From Deltaproteobacteria bacterium (GTDB lineage: Bacteria > Desulfobacterota > Binatia > UTPRO1): 64,000 nt of DNA. Positions within the stretch are counted from its first letter, which is position 1; the number at the start of each line of letters is the position of its first letter. Position numbers and translations under genes: made by a program. Shown in pieces: positions 6,967-15,166 of this stretch. The stretch lies in the NCBI GenBank assembly GCA_020852955.1, contig JADYZW010000064.1, positions 1 to 64,000 on the forward strand, given 5' to 3'. Under the pieces are notes generated by a model that ran no database searches, was not told the origin of the DNA, and saw only the letters and a program-made list of their open reading frames with translations.

Positions 6967-9524
6967 GAGTCCGCCCCCATCGGCCCGAGCCCGATCTGCT
7001 GCGCCACGATCTCGAGGACCTGATACATGGTCCGGCCGAGGCGCACGGCCTGATAGAAGATCGAGCCGGCGACGAGGACTGCGAGCAGCACCGCCACCGT
7101 CAGCAGCTCCGGCGCCAACAGGTACACGCCGACCGCCACGAGCCCGCCGGTGCACCCGAACGCCAGCTTCGCCACGCGCGACGTCTTGATCGCGCAGCGT
7201 ACGTTGAAGAGCCGCTTCGTCCCGCCGTGGTTCTCGACCGCGACCCGCAGCTGCGACGTGGTCGCGAGGCCCCGGTGGATCTCGAGATCCCAGTCGCTCC
7301 AGCCGAGGTCGTGCGCGATGAGGTACTTCCGCGGCAGCAGGAACCGGATCACCCCTTCGAGGAGCTCTTCCTTCTCCTGACCCCGGTCGCTCCAGTAGCG
7401 CAGGAAGAACTCCCGCCCGAGCCAGCGGATGCGCGGAGCCTGGCGCATCTCCGCGAAGCGGATGCGTTCGACGTCGGTCAATCCCTTCACGCGCCAGCGG
7501 TAGCGCTCGTAGCTCCGCAGGAGCGGACCGAGGTAGATCAGCACGGCGACGAGCATCCGGCCCCGCCAGTGGTCGTGGCGCGCGTCGATGCGGGCGTTGC
7601 GGGCGCTCGCGGCCGCCGAGACGAGCGTGATCGCGAGCGGCAGCGCGGCGAGCGTCAGGTACTTGCCGGCGGCGATCGCCGCGACCAGCAGCATCGCGGC
7701 CACGACGTTCCACTCCAGGGTGAACGGCAGGGACGCGAAGAGCGACGACGGCGGCTCGTAGAGCGTCTGGAAGAGGCCGCGCCCGAACGTGCCCGAGTAG
7801 ATCACCGGCCGGCGCGAAAAGAGCGAGGTCGTGAAGTCGCCGTAGATCCGCCCGAGCCAGCGCGACTGCCCGAGCATGTTGAAGCGGTACGGGTGCTTGA
7901 AATACAGGAGCGCCTCCGCCTTTCCGTAGCCGCGCTGCTGCTTGAAATAGTCGCGCACCGTATTGCGGCGAAAGTGCCAGACCATCGCCGACGGGCTGAA
8001 ACCTATGACGTGCCCGTGGTTCTGCAGCCGCCAGCACACGTCGACGTCGTCGCCCGCCGCCGTGAAGATCGGCTGGAAGCCGCCGACCTCCGCGAGCGCC
8101 CGCTTCCGGAACGCCATGTTGCACCCGGGGATGTGCTCGGCGACCTCGTCGTTCAAGAGCACGTGGGTCGGTCCGCCCGGCGACGCCGCGACGTAGGCCG
8201 CGATCGCGCTGTCCTCGGGGGGCGGGAAGTTCGGCCCCCCCACCGCGACGAACCCGGCCTGGAACTTGTAGACCAGATACGTCAGCCAATCGCGATCCAC
8301 GACACAGTCGGAGTCGGTGTACGCAACGATGTCACCCGACGCCGCTTCCATGCCGACGTTACGCGCGACCGACAAGCCCTTGTTCGGCTGGTTCACGAGC
8401 GTGAAGAGGTGCGGGCGCGTCGCGACGTAGCGCTCGGCGATCGCCCGGGTCGCGTCGCGCGACCCGTCGTTCACGATCACGACGTCGTAGTTCGGGTAGC
8501 GGATCCGCTCGAGCGACGCCAAGCAGGCGTCCATCGTGCGCTCGGCGTCGTAGGCGCAGATCACGACCGACACCTTGGGATACTGGCGAAGGGCCGGCGG
8601 CAGCGGCGCTGCGTACTGCGCCTGGATCGCGTGGAAGGCGGGCTTCCGCTGCCGATCGCGGGTCACCAGGCCGAACGACCAGTCCTCGATCTGGAAGCCG
8701 CCCGTGAACCAGTCGTCGGTCCACGAGAAGACGCACGTGCCCGCGAGCCCCGACTCGAAGGCGGCGCGCACCTGCCACGCGAGCGTCGCGGCCTGCACGT
8801 CCTCGCCGAGCCTGACCGAGTCGATCCCGTGCTCGGTCAGCACGAGCGGCCGGTCGCCCGCGATGTTCTGCAGACGTCCGAGATAGCGCCGGAACGCGTC
8901 CTCGTGATGCAGGTAGACGTTGAAGCAGACGAAGTCGAGGAACTCGAGGTCGAGGTATTCCGTCGGCGGAAAGTTCGCGTAGCTCACGAGCGCGCGCGGC
9001 GCGAGCGCCTTGACGTCGTCGCACAGCACGCGCAGGAACGCCTGCATGCGCTCGGGGCCGTACCAGCGCACGATGTCGGGCGGAATCTCGTTGCCGATCA
9101 TGTAGGCGAACACGGCCGGATGCCCGAGCGAGTCGCGCACGGCGCGCTGGACGGTCTCGCGGATCTCGGCGGTGACCCGCGGCTGGTCGAGGAAGCAGAC
9201 GTGCTCGGCCCACGGGATGCCGATCATGATACGGAGGTCGTGCGCTTCGGCGCGGTCGAGGAGCCAGCGCGGCGGCACCGTGAACGTCCGGACGACGTTC
9301 GCGCCGAGCTCGCTCATGAGCGCGAAGTCGCGCTCGACCATGTCGCGCTCCGGGAACTGCGTCCCGTGCGACCCGGTCTTGAACGGACCATAGGAAACGG
9401 CCCGCAGGAAGAGCTTCCGCTCGCCGGCGAAGAAGAACTTGCCCTGCACCTGCAGCGGCCCGGCGTCGCTCGCCGCCGCGAGCGCCACGGTCCGAGCGGC
9501 ATGGCTCGCCTGCGCCGGTGTCAT
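6963..9524 (-). CDS. bifunctional glycoside hydrolase (clan A-like) - family 2 glycosyltransferase fusion
   Basis: 853 residues from ATG 9524. Residues about 25-305 form a TIM-barrel glycosidase of the GH2/GH5 clan type: GNEIP supplies the acid/base Glu146 preceded by Asn, and LTEHG supplies the nucleophile Glu231. Residues about 315-590 are a GT2 (GT-A) domain: VVICAYD, NDGS, TDSD with a DxD at 404-406, GDDVD at 491-495 and QQRGY near 529-533 where processive synthases have QxxRW. Hydrophobic pairs near 625-675 and 785-820 suggest membrane attachment. The glycosidase half has no signal peptide, so it is probably cytoplasmic or faces the same side as the GT. Hydrolysis or transglycosylation of the product made by the GT is an inference. 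It heads the operon with ABC and GT genes. Confidence 0.82.
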   Translation of the reverse strand: MTPAQASHAARTVALAAASDAGPLQVQGKFFFAGERKLFLRAVSYGPFKTGSHGTQFPERDMVERDFALMSELGANVVRTFTVPPRWLLDRAEAHDLRIMIGIPWAEHVCFLDQPRVTAEIRETVQRAVRDSLGHPAVFAYMIGNEIPPDIVRWYGPERMQAFLRVLCDDVKALAPRALVSYANFPPTEYLDLEFLDFVCFNVYLHHEDAFRRYLGRLQNIAGDRPLVLTEHGIDSVRLGEDVQAATLAWQVRAAFESGLAGTCVFSWTDDWFTGGFQIEDWSFGLVTRDRQRKPAFHAIQAQYAAPLPPALRQYPKVSVVICAYDAERTMDACLASLERIRYPNYDVVIVNDGSRDATRAIAERYVATRPHLFTLVNQPNKGLSVARNVGMEAASGDIVAYTDSDCVVDRDWLTYLVYKFQAGFVAVGGPNFPPPEDSAIAAYVAASPGGPTHVLLNDEVAEHIPGCNMAFRKRALAEVGGFQPIFTAAGDDVDVCWRLQNHGHVIGFSPSAMVWHFRRNTVRDYFKQQRGYGKAEALLYFKHPYRFNMLGQSRWLGRIYGDFTTSLFSRRPVIYSGTFGRGLFQTLYEPPSSLFASLPFTLEWNVVAAMLLVAAIAAGKYLTLAALPLAITLVSAAASARNARIDARHDHWRGRMLVAVLIYLGPLLRSYERYRWRVKGLTDVERIRFAEMRQAPRIRWLGREFFLRYWSDRGQEKEELLEGVIRFLLPRKYLIAHDLGWSDWDLEIHRGLATTSQLRVAVENHGGTKRLFNVRCAIKTSRVAKLAFGCTGGLVAVGVYLLAPELLTVAVLLAVLVAGSIFYQAVRLGRTMYQVLEIVAQQIGLGPMGADS

Positions 9525-9637
9525 GCGGTCGGCAAGGCCATCGGAGACATTCCGAGCCCTCTTTTCACATGGCTCGAGGACCGACAAGCGCGTCGCGCCG
9601 CTCGTCGTCGCGGCTCCACCCCGAGCCCGATGCGCGT

Positions 9638-9671
9638 GGGGCCGGCTTCTCGCGTCGAGAGCGCCGGCCCC
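9638..9671 (-). terminator. strong hairpin after the secreted Cys-rich gene
   Basis: On the minus transcript a 9-bp perfect stem (GGGGCCGGC with GCCGGCCCC) encloses a 16-nt loop in which TCTCG and CGAGA can extend the pairing. It begins 24 nt after the stop at 9695. There is no following T-run, so it may stabilise or delimit the 3' end rather than act as a classic intrinsic terminator. Confidence 0.5.
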
Positions 9672-9694
9672 GCACCACGAGGGAGCGCCCCGCC

Positions 9695-12085
9695 CTACGG
9701 CAGGCCCTTCGCCGTCCCCCGGATCGTCACGCGGCCCGGACCGGGCAGGCCCGCGACGTTGTTGATCGAGGAGGAGCCCGTCGGACCGACGCAGAACACG
9801 GCGCCCAAGGTCGGATGGGACGTGTCGTTCATCGGCGTGTCCTCCATGCCGACGGCGATCAGCGTATCCGTGCCATCCATCTTGCCGGCGGCCTGGAAGG
9901 TGCCGCCGCCGGTGAGGAAGCAGCCGCGCGGGGCAACCTGACAGCTGCCGGCGGCGCCGCCGCAATCGCCGTCGGCGAGACAGCCGCGCTGCGCGTGACC
10001 CGACGCGAGGCTGCAGTTCTGATCGGTCGGGCCGTTGGTGCACTCGCCCTCGCCGTTCGCGTCGCCATCGGTGCACTCGAACACGCGATTCGGGTTGCCA
10101 TTGGCCGCCGTGTTGTCGAGACAGGCCGCGGGCCTGGTCGGCTCGCCGGGACGCGCGCAGGCCGTCCCTGTCCCGGGGCACTCCGCCACGTTCGTGCACG
10201 GCGCCCCGTTGTTGCTCCCGCCAAGGCAGCGGCGACCGCCGCACTGCGTGGCGCCGACCGCCACGCAGTCGGCGTTGCTGCTGCACGGCGAGGCCGCAGC
10301 GTTGTTGCAGGTATCACAGAGACACTTGTTCCCTCCGGCGCCCGTGCAATTCGGACTGGTCGCGGCGAGCGTCTTGACGACCGGATCGGTCCTGCTCGAG
10401 AGATCGATCGGCAACACGGCGATCACGCCTGCCGGGCTCGGCGGACAATCGAGGCTGGTCGTCCCGAAGTCGGCGCGGCTCGGGATCGTGCCGCCGCCGT
10501 CGCACGGCAAGCCGTCGCGCTGTCCGCCGTCGCAGGTGCCGCCCGCGATGCCGTCGTTGAGGGCATCGGTCGGGTTCGGAACGCAGCGCGGACACGGGTT
10601 GTCGATCGCGATGCCGTTGAAGACGCTCGAGCGGAGATTGGCGACGGTGTTGGCCTCGCCGCTCTCGATGTTCGCGGTGCCCGAGACCGGCCCGAAGAAC
10701 TGATTCAACACGCAGGTCGTGACGCCGCCCGCGGCGAGCGGCAGGGGCGAGCCGAAGTAGAACTCGCAGGTGCCGCCGCCGCCCGTGCACGGCGCGTTGC
10801 TCGTGCACTTGATCGACTGGTCGTTGCTACAACGCCGGTCGTTCAGCTGTCCGGGGAGCGGATTCGCGATCGGTCCCGAGATCGGGCACGTGCCGCACGG
10901 GCGCTTGGTCGCGGCGCAAGTGACGGCCACCGTGACGTCGCCGTTGCTGATCACGGGCGCCCGGTGCGAAATGCCGGTCCACCCGGTGTCGAGGATGCTC
11001 AAGGGATCCGCCGCGTCGCCGCTGAACGTGATCTTGGTCGGGCACGCGCAGGTGCACGTCATGCTGCAGGCGAAACCGTCACCGACGTTCGAGCAGGTGC
11101 TCGAACCCGGCGGGTCGCACTGCTCACCGGTCTCGATGGCGCCGTTGCCGCAGACGGGTCCGGTCGGAGTGCTCGTCGCGGTCGGGGTCGGCGTCGCGGT
11201 CACGGTGCGCGTCGGGGTCGGGGTCGCCGTCGCGGTGCGCGTCGCCGTGACGGTCGAGGTCGGGGTCGCCGTGCGGGTCGGCGTCAGGACCGGCGTCGAC
11301 GTCAGGGTCGCGGTCGGAACGGCGGTGAGCGTCGCCGTCGGCGCCACGACCGTCGCCGTCGCCGTCGGCGCCACGACCGTCGCCGTGGCGGTCGGCGCCA
11401 CGGCGGTCTCCGTCGTGGTTGGTTCGGGGGTCGCCGTGACGGTCGCAGCCGCCTCCGTCGGTGTCGGCGTCGTGGTCGCCACCGGCGTCTCGGTCACGGT
11501 CGGAAGCGGCGTCTCGGTCGCCACGGGTTCGGGCGTCGCGGTGACGGTCGCCGGCACCTCCGTCAGGGTCGGCAGCGGAGTCTCCGTTGCAACCGGCTCG
11601 GGAGTCGCCGTCAAGGTCGGCACGGGCGCGGCGGTCTCGGTGGCCGTCGGAACCGGAGTCGCGGTGAGCGTTGCCGTCGGAACCGGCGCGACGCAGCTGT
11701 CGCAGCACGATTCGACGACGGTCCCGCCGCGGCTCGTGCAGAGCGACGCCGACGCGAGCGGCCGACAGCGGCTCGTCACGGCCGAGCCCGGGAGCTTGCA
11801 CGCGACCGTCCCGTCGCGCTTGCCGCAGACGGAGCGGATCGCGCAGCCTTCGATCTTGGAGCGGCACTTCTTCGGCAGCGCGCCCTCGCGCGCGAGGCGA
11901 TTCACCACCCGACTCACGCACGCCGTGTAGCGGCTGTGATTCTTGGCCCCTATGCACGGGCACTCGGCGTCGATGGTCGCCTGCACCGCGCAGCGCGCCG
12001 CCTCGCAATCGACGGGGGCCGCATCGGCGCGCGCGGCGGGAAGGACCAAGACCATGGCGGCGAGGACGGCGGTGACGAGCTTCAT
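9695..12085 (-). CDS. secreted Cys-rich protein with Thr/Pro/Ala-rich linker
   Basis: 796 residues from ATG 12085, preceded by AGGGAG at good spacing. A signal peptide (about 1-22, ending ARADA) is followed by a Cys-rich N-terminal domain. Next comes a low-complexity TATPTP/TETP linker of about 175 residues. A CGNGAIETGEQCD segment then resembles the myxobacterial-type Cys-rich repeat. A long C-terminal region carries many short Cys loops of the kind C-x-SNADC. Such proteins are typical of large surface or extracellular proteins in deltaproteobacterial and Binatota-like genomes. The linker suggests an extended, possibly glycosylated stalk. Function unknown; the glycan operon downstream on the same strand is only a neighbour. 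Confidence 0.75.
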   Translation of the reverse strand: MKLVTAVLAAMVLVLPAARADAAPVDCEAARCAVQATIDAECPCIGAKNHSRYTACVSRVVNRLAREGALPKKCRSKIEGCAIRSVCGKRDGTVACKLPGSAVTSRCRPLASASLCTSRGGTVVESCCDSCVAPVPTATLTATPVPTATETAAPVPTLTATPEPVATETPLPTLTEVPATVTATPEPVATETPLPTVTETPVATTTPTPTEAAATVTATPEPTTTETAVAPTATATVVAPTATATVVAPTATLTAVPTATLTSTPVLTPTRTATPTSTVTATRTATATPTPTRTVTATPTPTATSTPTGPVCGNGAIETGEQCDPPGSSTCSNVGDGFACSMTCTCACPTKITFSGDAADPLSILDTGWTGISHRAPVISNGDVTVAVTCAATKRPCGTCPISGPIANPLPGQLNDRRCSNDQSIKCTSNAPCTGGGGTCEFYFGSPLPLAAGGVTTCVLNQFFGPVSGTANIESGEANTVANLRSSVFNGIAIDNPCPRCVPNPTDALNDGIAGGTCDGGQRDGLPCDGGGTIPSRADFGTTSLDCPPSPAGVIAVLPIDLSSRTDPVVKTLAATSPNCTGAGGNKCLCDTCNNAAASPCSSNADCVAVGATQCGGRRCLGGSNNGAPCTNVAECPGTGTACARPGEPTRPAACLDNTAANGNPNRVFECTDGDANGEGECTNGPTDQNCSLASGHAQRGCLADGDCGGAAGSCQVAPRGCFLTGGGTFQAAGKMDGTDTLIAVGMEDTPMNDTSHPTLGAVFCVGPTGSSSINNVAGLPGPGRVTIRGTAKGLP
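11160..11688 (-). repeat. in-frame degenerate tandem repeat encoding the TATPxP linker
   Basis: About 530 bp of imperfect short repeats (units such as GTCGCGGTCGGCG on the plus strand) that code on the minus strand for Thr-Ala-Thr-Pro/Glu-Pro strings. Exact sub-blocks recur near 11340-11400, where the same 27-bp unit is seen several times. It is a coding satellite, expected to vary in length between strains. Confidence 0.75.
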
Positions 12086-12115
12086 GGGAACTCCCTGGTT
12101 GTGCGACCCGCGCGA

Positions 12116-12129
12116 TATCGGGCCCGATA
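12116..12129. promoter_or_regulatory. 14-bp perfect palindrome upstream of the secreted Cys-rich gene
   Basis: TATCGGGCCCGATA reads identically on both strands and lies 31 bp before the ATG at 12085, where an operator or the -10 region of that gene would sit. I could not assign a convincing -35/-10 pair around it. A dimeric regulator site is inferred from symmetry and position only. Confidence 0.4.
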
Positions 12130-12308
12130 GGTTCGTGCGATGGCGCGCCCCGACCGCTTCACGGCTCGACGGTCGATGCGACGGCACCGCGCGCTCTGTC
12201 ATCTGCCAGACGAGGGGCATTCGGCGCAACTGTTTTCGGGGGTTGCGATGCTCCCGCGCTCCTCGCGAACGCCTTCGCCTCTCCTATGGCGACTGCGGCG
12301 CCGCCCAA

Positions 12309-12392
12309 TGCCGGGGGCGGGACTCGAACCCGCACGGGGCGAACCCCACGGAGTTTTAAGCCCCGTGTGTCTACCGATTCCACCACCCCGGC
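12309..12392 (-). tRNA. tRNA-Leu (TAA anticodon)
   Basis: 84-nt cloverleaf on the minus strand. The acceptor stem GCCGGGG pairs with CCCCGGC, the D-arm carries GGTAGAC, and the anticodon stem encloses CTTAAAA giving UAA. A type II variable arm and the T-loop GGTTCGAGTCC are present. Discriminator A. CCA is not encoded. It follows tRNA-Cys by 53 bp on the same strand and is probably cotranscribed with it. Confidence 0.95.
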
Positions 12393-12445
12393 CGGGGATG
12401 CGCTGCGCGTCCCATCGGAATCGACGACGAGAGGAAGGAAACGAG

Positions 12446-12518
12446 AGGCGGCGAGCGGATTCGAACCGCTGCATCGAGGTTTTGCAGACCTCTCCCTTAG
12501 CCACTTGGGTACGCCGCC
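12446..12518 (-). tRNA. tRNA-Cys (GCA anticodon)
   Basis: 73-nt cloverleaf on the minus strand. The acceptor GGCGGCG pairs with CGCCGCC, the anticodon loop CTGCAAA reads GCA, and the T-arm contains GGTTCGAATCC. Discriminator U, as usual for tRNA-Cys. CCA is not encoded. It is first of a Cys-Leu pair. Confidence 0.95.
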
Positions 12519-12530
12519 CCAGGGAGCGAC

Positions 12531-12560
12531 GTCGTACCACGCGGTCGTCCCGACCGGCAA
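12531..12560 (-). promoter_or_regulatory. candidate promoter of the tRNA-Cys/tRNA-Leu pair
   Basis: TTGCCG (12555-12560) and TACGAC (12531-12536) with an 18-bp spacer on the minus strand. Transcription would begin about 6 nt before the mature 5' end of tRNA-Cys. The boxes are moderate matches to sigma70. Confidence 0.4.
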
Positions 12561-12586
12561 GGCGCCTTCGCCCGCCCGCCGCGCGA

Positions 12587-12615
12587 TTGCCTGGATGCGG
12601 CGGCGAGCGTAGATG
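12587..12615 (+). promoter_or_regulatory. candidate leaderless-type promoter of the DUF4124 gene
   Basis: TTGCCT (12587-12592), 17-bp spacer, TAGATG (12610-12615). The -10 box ends 7 nt before GTG 12623, so the transcript would start at or next to that codon. No Shine-Dalgarno is seen for this GTG or for the in-frame ATG at 12635. Confidence 0.5.
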
Positions 12616-12622
12616 TCGAGAC

Positions 12623-13417
12623 GTGCCCACGGTCATGCGTGTCGTGACGGCCTGCCTCCTGATGCTGCTGATCGGCCCGCCGGCGCGCGGCGAGATCTAT
12701 CGCTGGGTCGACGAGCACGGGGTGACGCATCTCGACGATACGCTCGGGAACGTCCCGGAGACCGCGCGCGACGACGCGAAGGTCTTTCAGTCGCGGAGCG
12801 CCCCCGCCCCGCAGCGCCCGTCCGGGCCCGTGCAGGCGGCCTTCGCGAACGGGATCGCCCGCGACCTCGGGCTCGTCGCGAGCGACGGCGAAGGCGCGGT
12901 CTCCGCGCTCGGGATCGTCGGGATCTACCCGAGCGCGGGATGGCATCCGAGCGCGCCGCTCACGCCGGCGGTCGTCGAGGAAGTCACGCGCGCCGCCCGC
13001 GCCGCGGCGCGGGCGCGGCGGCTACCGCAGGCGGAGGCGAGCGTCGAGGCCTCGGTATTGCGCGTCGCTTCGGGGCTCGGCGTCGCGGGACCGCCTCCGA
13101 GCGCGGCGCCCGAGCCCGCGGCCGCCGAGCCGCCAACGATCGTCGTCGCTCCCAACATCGTGGTCGAGCCGCCGCCGCAGCAAACGGTCGTCGTGCATAC
13201 CGTGGAGCGCGAGCAGGCGCCGGTGGTGACGCAGTGGGGCTGGGGGTGGGATCCGGCGTTCGGCGGCGGCATTCCGTTCACGCCGATCCCGAGCGGTCCG
13301 CCCGGTCCGATCCCCGACCGGATCACACCGCTCTCGAATCCCGCCGGACATCTGCACGGCCCGGCCGTCCCCCCGCGTCCCGGGCCGCAGCCGTTCCGCC
13401 GACCGCTCACCTTCTGA
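12623..13417 (+). CDS. exported DUF4124-domain protein, Pro/Ala-rich
   Basis: About 264 residues. A signal peptide (LLMLLIGPPARG) is followed at once by a DUF4124 segment, EIYRWVDEHGVTHLDDT, the short Trp-containing motif found on many proteobacterial periplasmic proteins. The rest is an Ala-rich helix-forming stretch and then a Pro/Val-rich, Trp-containing tail without recognised domains. Start: GTG 12623 fits a leaderless promoter; ATG 12635, four codons later, is the conventional alternative and still leaves a full signal peptide. Periplasmic or envelope location is likely, function unknown. A second DUF4124 copy in this window is fused to a lytic transglycosylase, so a cell-wall role is possible. 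Confidence 0.75.
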   Translation: MPTVMRVVTACLLMLLIGPPARGEIYRWVDEHGVTHLDDTLGNVPETARDDAKVFQSRSAPAPQRPSGPVQAAFANGIARDLGLVASDGEGAVSALGIVGIYPSAGWHPSAPLTPAVVEEVTRAARAAARARRLPQAEASVEASVLRVASGLGVAGPPPSAAPEPAAAEPPTIVVAPNIVVEPPPQQTVVVHTVEREQAPVVTQWGWGWDPAFGGGIPFTPIPSGPPGPIPDRITPLSNPAGHLHGPAVPPRPGPQPFRRPLTF

Positions 13418-13508
13418 ACGCCGCGCCGCCCGCCGCTGGCGTCGCGCCGCCTGCCTGGCTATCACGCCGGAGGCTCGCGCCGGTGCGAGTCTCGCCGCGG
13501 AGGATGCC

Positions 13509-14522
13509 ATGAAACTCGATACGGTTTTCGCCCCTACCTCGCTCGCCGACGTACCCGCGCTCGCGCGCGCCGCCGACGAGATCGGCTTCGCCGGCCTCTG
13601 GACCGCCGAGACGAGCCACGATCCGTACCTGCCCCTGGCGCTCGCGGCGGAGCACAGCGAGCGCCTCGATCTCGGCACGTCGATCGCGGTCGCGTTTCCG
13701 CGCAGCCCCCTCGTCCACGCGCAGATCGCCTGGGACCTCGCGGCGCAATCGCGCGGCCGGTTCATCCTCGGTCTCGGCACGCAGGTGAAGGGCCACAACG
13801 AGCGCCGCTTCGGGATCGCCTGGGAAGCGCCCGGTCCGCGCCTGCGCGAGCTGATCCTCTGCATCCGCGCGATCTGGGATTGCTGGCAGAACGGCGCGAA
13901 GCCGCGCTTCGAGGGCACGCACTACCGCTTCACGCTGATGACGCCCTTCTTCAATCCGGGACCCATCGCGCACCCCCGCATCCCGATCTGGATCGCCGGG
14001 GTGAACACCTACATGCTCGAGCTCGCGGGCGAGCTCTGCGAGGGGTTCCACGTCCACCCGTTCCATTCCCTCCGCTATCTCCGCGAGGCGCTTCTGCCCG
14101 AGGTCGAGCGTGGCCTCGCCAGGGGCGGCCGAACGCGAAGCGACATCGTCCTCGCGACCAGCGCCTTCGTGATCGCGGGCGACACCGACGAGGAGATCGC
14201 GCGCGCCAAGGAAGCCGTCCGCCTGCAGCTCGCGTTCTACGCGTCGACGCGCACGTACGCGCGCGTGCTCGCGACGCACGGCTGGGGCGACACGTCCGCG
14301 CGCCTCAACGAGAAGGCGGCCAAGGGCGACTGGGCCGGAATGGCGAACGAGATCACCGACGCGATGCTCGACGTCTACGCCGTGACGGCGCGGTGGGACG
14401 AGGTCGCGGCCAGGGTGCGGGCGCGCTACGAGGGCCTCCTCGACCGCGTCGCGCTCTACCTGCCGTTCCGTCCCGGCGACGACGCCGAGCGCTGGCGACG
14501 GATCGTGCGCGCGTTCGCGTGA
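13509..14522 (+). CDS. LLM-class (bacterial luciferase-like) oxidoreductase, probably F420-dependent
   Basis: 337 residues from ATG 13509, with GGAGG six nt upstream. The sequence is a full TIM barrel of the luciferase-like monooxygenase superfamily: LWTAETSHDPY near 30, the LGTSIAVAFPRSP strand, GRFILGLGTQVKGHNERRFG near 93-112 and IPIWIAGVNTYM near 158-170. These resemble the F420-dependent subfamily named after MSMEG_2256. F420 rather than FMN is an inference from that resemblance. Substrate unknown. The next small gene overlaps its stop (GTGA), so the two are coupled. Confidence 0.85.
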   Translation: MKLDTVFAPTSLADVPALARAADEIGFAGLWTAETSHDPYLPLALAAEHSERLDLGTSIAVAFPRSPLVHAQIAWDLAAQSRGRFILGLGTQVKGHNERRFGIAWEAPGPRLRELILCIRAIWDCWQNGAKPRFEGTHYRFTLMTPFFNPGPIAHPRIPIWIAGVNTYMLELAGELCEGFHVHPFHSLRYLREALLPEVERGLARGGRTRSDIVLATSAFVIAGDTDEEIARAKEAVRLQLAFYASTRTYARVLATHGWGDTSARLNEKAAKGDWAGMANEITDAMLDVYAVTARWDEVAARVRARYEGLLDRVALYLPFRPGDDAERWRRIVRAFA

Positions 14523-14794
14523 AGCGCCCGGGGCTCGGCGGCGGCACCCGCATCGTCTTCGCGATCGAGAACGGCCGCCGCATCGTGAGCGTCGAGGGCG
14601 CCGGCCTGGCGGAGGCCGAGCGCCGCCAGCTGCGCCAGTTGGTCCGCCCGCTCGCGATCCGGACCGGAGTCGTGACGATCAAGCGCGACTGGCTCGGCCG
14701 GCGGCGCGTCGCCTTCAGCCGCGACGTTCCGGAGCCGATGCGGCAGGTCGTCCGCAACCTCGTGGGCAACTTGTCGCGCCTGCGTCCGCACTGA
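14519..14794 (+). CDS. small conserved-looking protein, unknown function
   Basis: 91 residues from GTG 14519, which overlaps the LLM oxidoreductase stop by 4 bp. It is basic and soluble, with a beta-rich first half (TRIVFAIENGRRIVSVEG) and then a helical part; no TM segment or metal site is seen. I do not recognise the family. Coupling to the oxidoreductase suggests an accessory role or simply cotranscription. Confidence 0.6.
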   Translation: MKRPGLGGGTRIVFAIENGRRIVSVEGAGLAEAERRQLRQLVRPLAIRTGVVTIKRDWLGRRRVAFSRDVPEPMRQVVRNLVGNLSRLRPH

Positions 14795-15166
14795 CACACG
14801 GCCTGTGCCGCCCATGCGCCGCCGCGGGCGACACACGCGGAAAACGCCAGGAACGGCGGGGACGCGCGCCGTGGCACGGTCTTCGCATTTCGGGCTCCCG
14901 TCCGCGGCGAGCGGAACGACCCCATGCCGAAACCGATTGCCTCCGCTTCCGTCTCCTCCTCCTCCCCCGCTCACGACCTTCCGCTCGCCGCGGGCGCCAC
15001 GTTGCTCTCCCTCGTCGCGTATCTCGAGCCCGCCGCCCGCGTCCCAGCGGGCGCGCTCACGCTTTCCACCCTCCTCCTGCTGTGGCTCGGCGCCGTGCGC
15101 CGCCGTAACGGGTCGATCCGTCCCCCCCGGATCTGACGCGGCGGCGGTGACCGGCGCCGAGCGGCT
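14795..15166. other. gene-poor stretch between convergent units
   Basis: 372 bp without a clearly supported gene. I see no intrinsic terminator with a T-run and no tRNA-like fold. A 70-codon frame at 14924-15136 (plus) is the only candidate and is listed separately with low confidence. Confidence 0.5.
14924..15136 (+). CDS. possible small membrane protein (weak)
   Basis: 70 codons from ATG 14924. It has two moderately hydrophobic stretches (about 21-35 and 44-58) and a basic C-terminus. There is no Shine-Dalgarno and no leaderless-type -10 box at the right distance. Codon usage is compatible with coding but the piece is too short to judge. It may be noise. Confidence 0.3.
   Translation: MPKPIASASVSSSSPAHDLPLAAGATLLSLVAYLEPAARVPAGALTLSTLLLLWLGAVRRRNGSIRPPRI

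Noticed and set aside
6967-8289. N-terminal extension of the ABC transporter to a 1047-residue protein
   Set aside because: The extension lies in another frame of the GT2 fusion gene and is Arg-rich; the transporter domain begins normally just after 6966.
9530-9600. Promoter search for the GH-GT2 gene (TTGTCG with AAAGAG)
   Set aside because: The -10 candidate is poor; I could not support a promoter although one may exist.
11160-11688. CRISPR-like or non-coding satellite
   Set aside because: Units are short, contiguous, lack spacers and stay in frame within a secreted protein.
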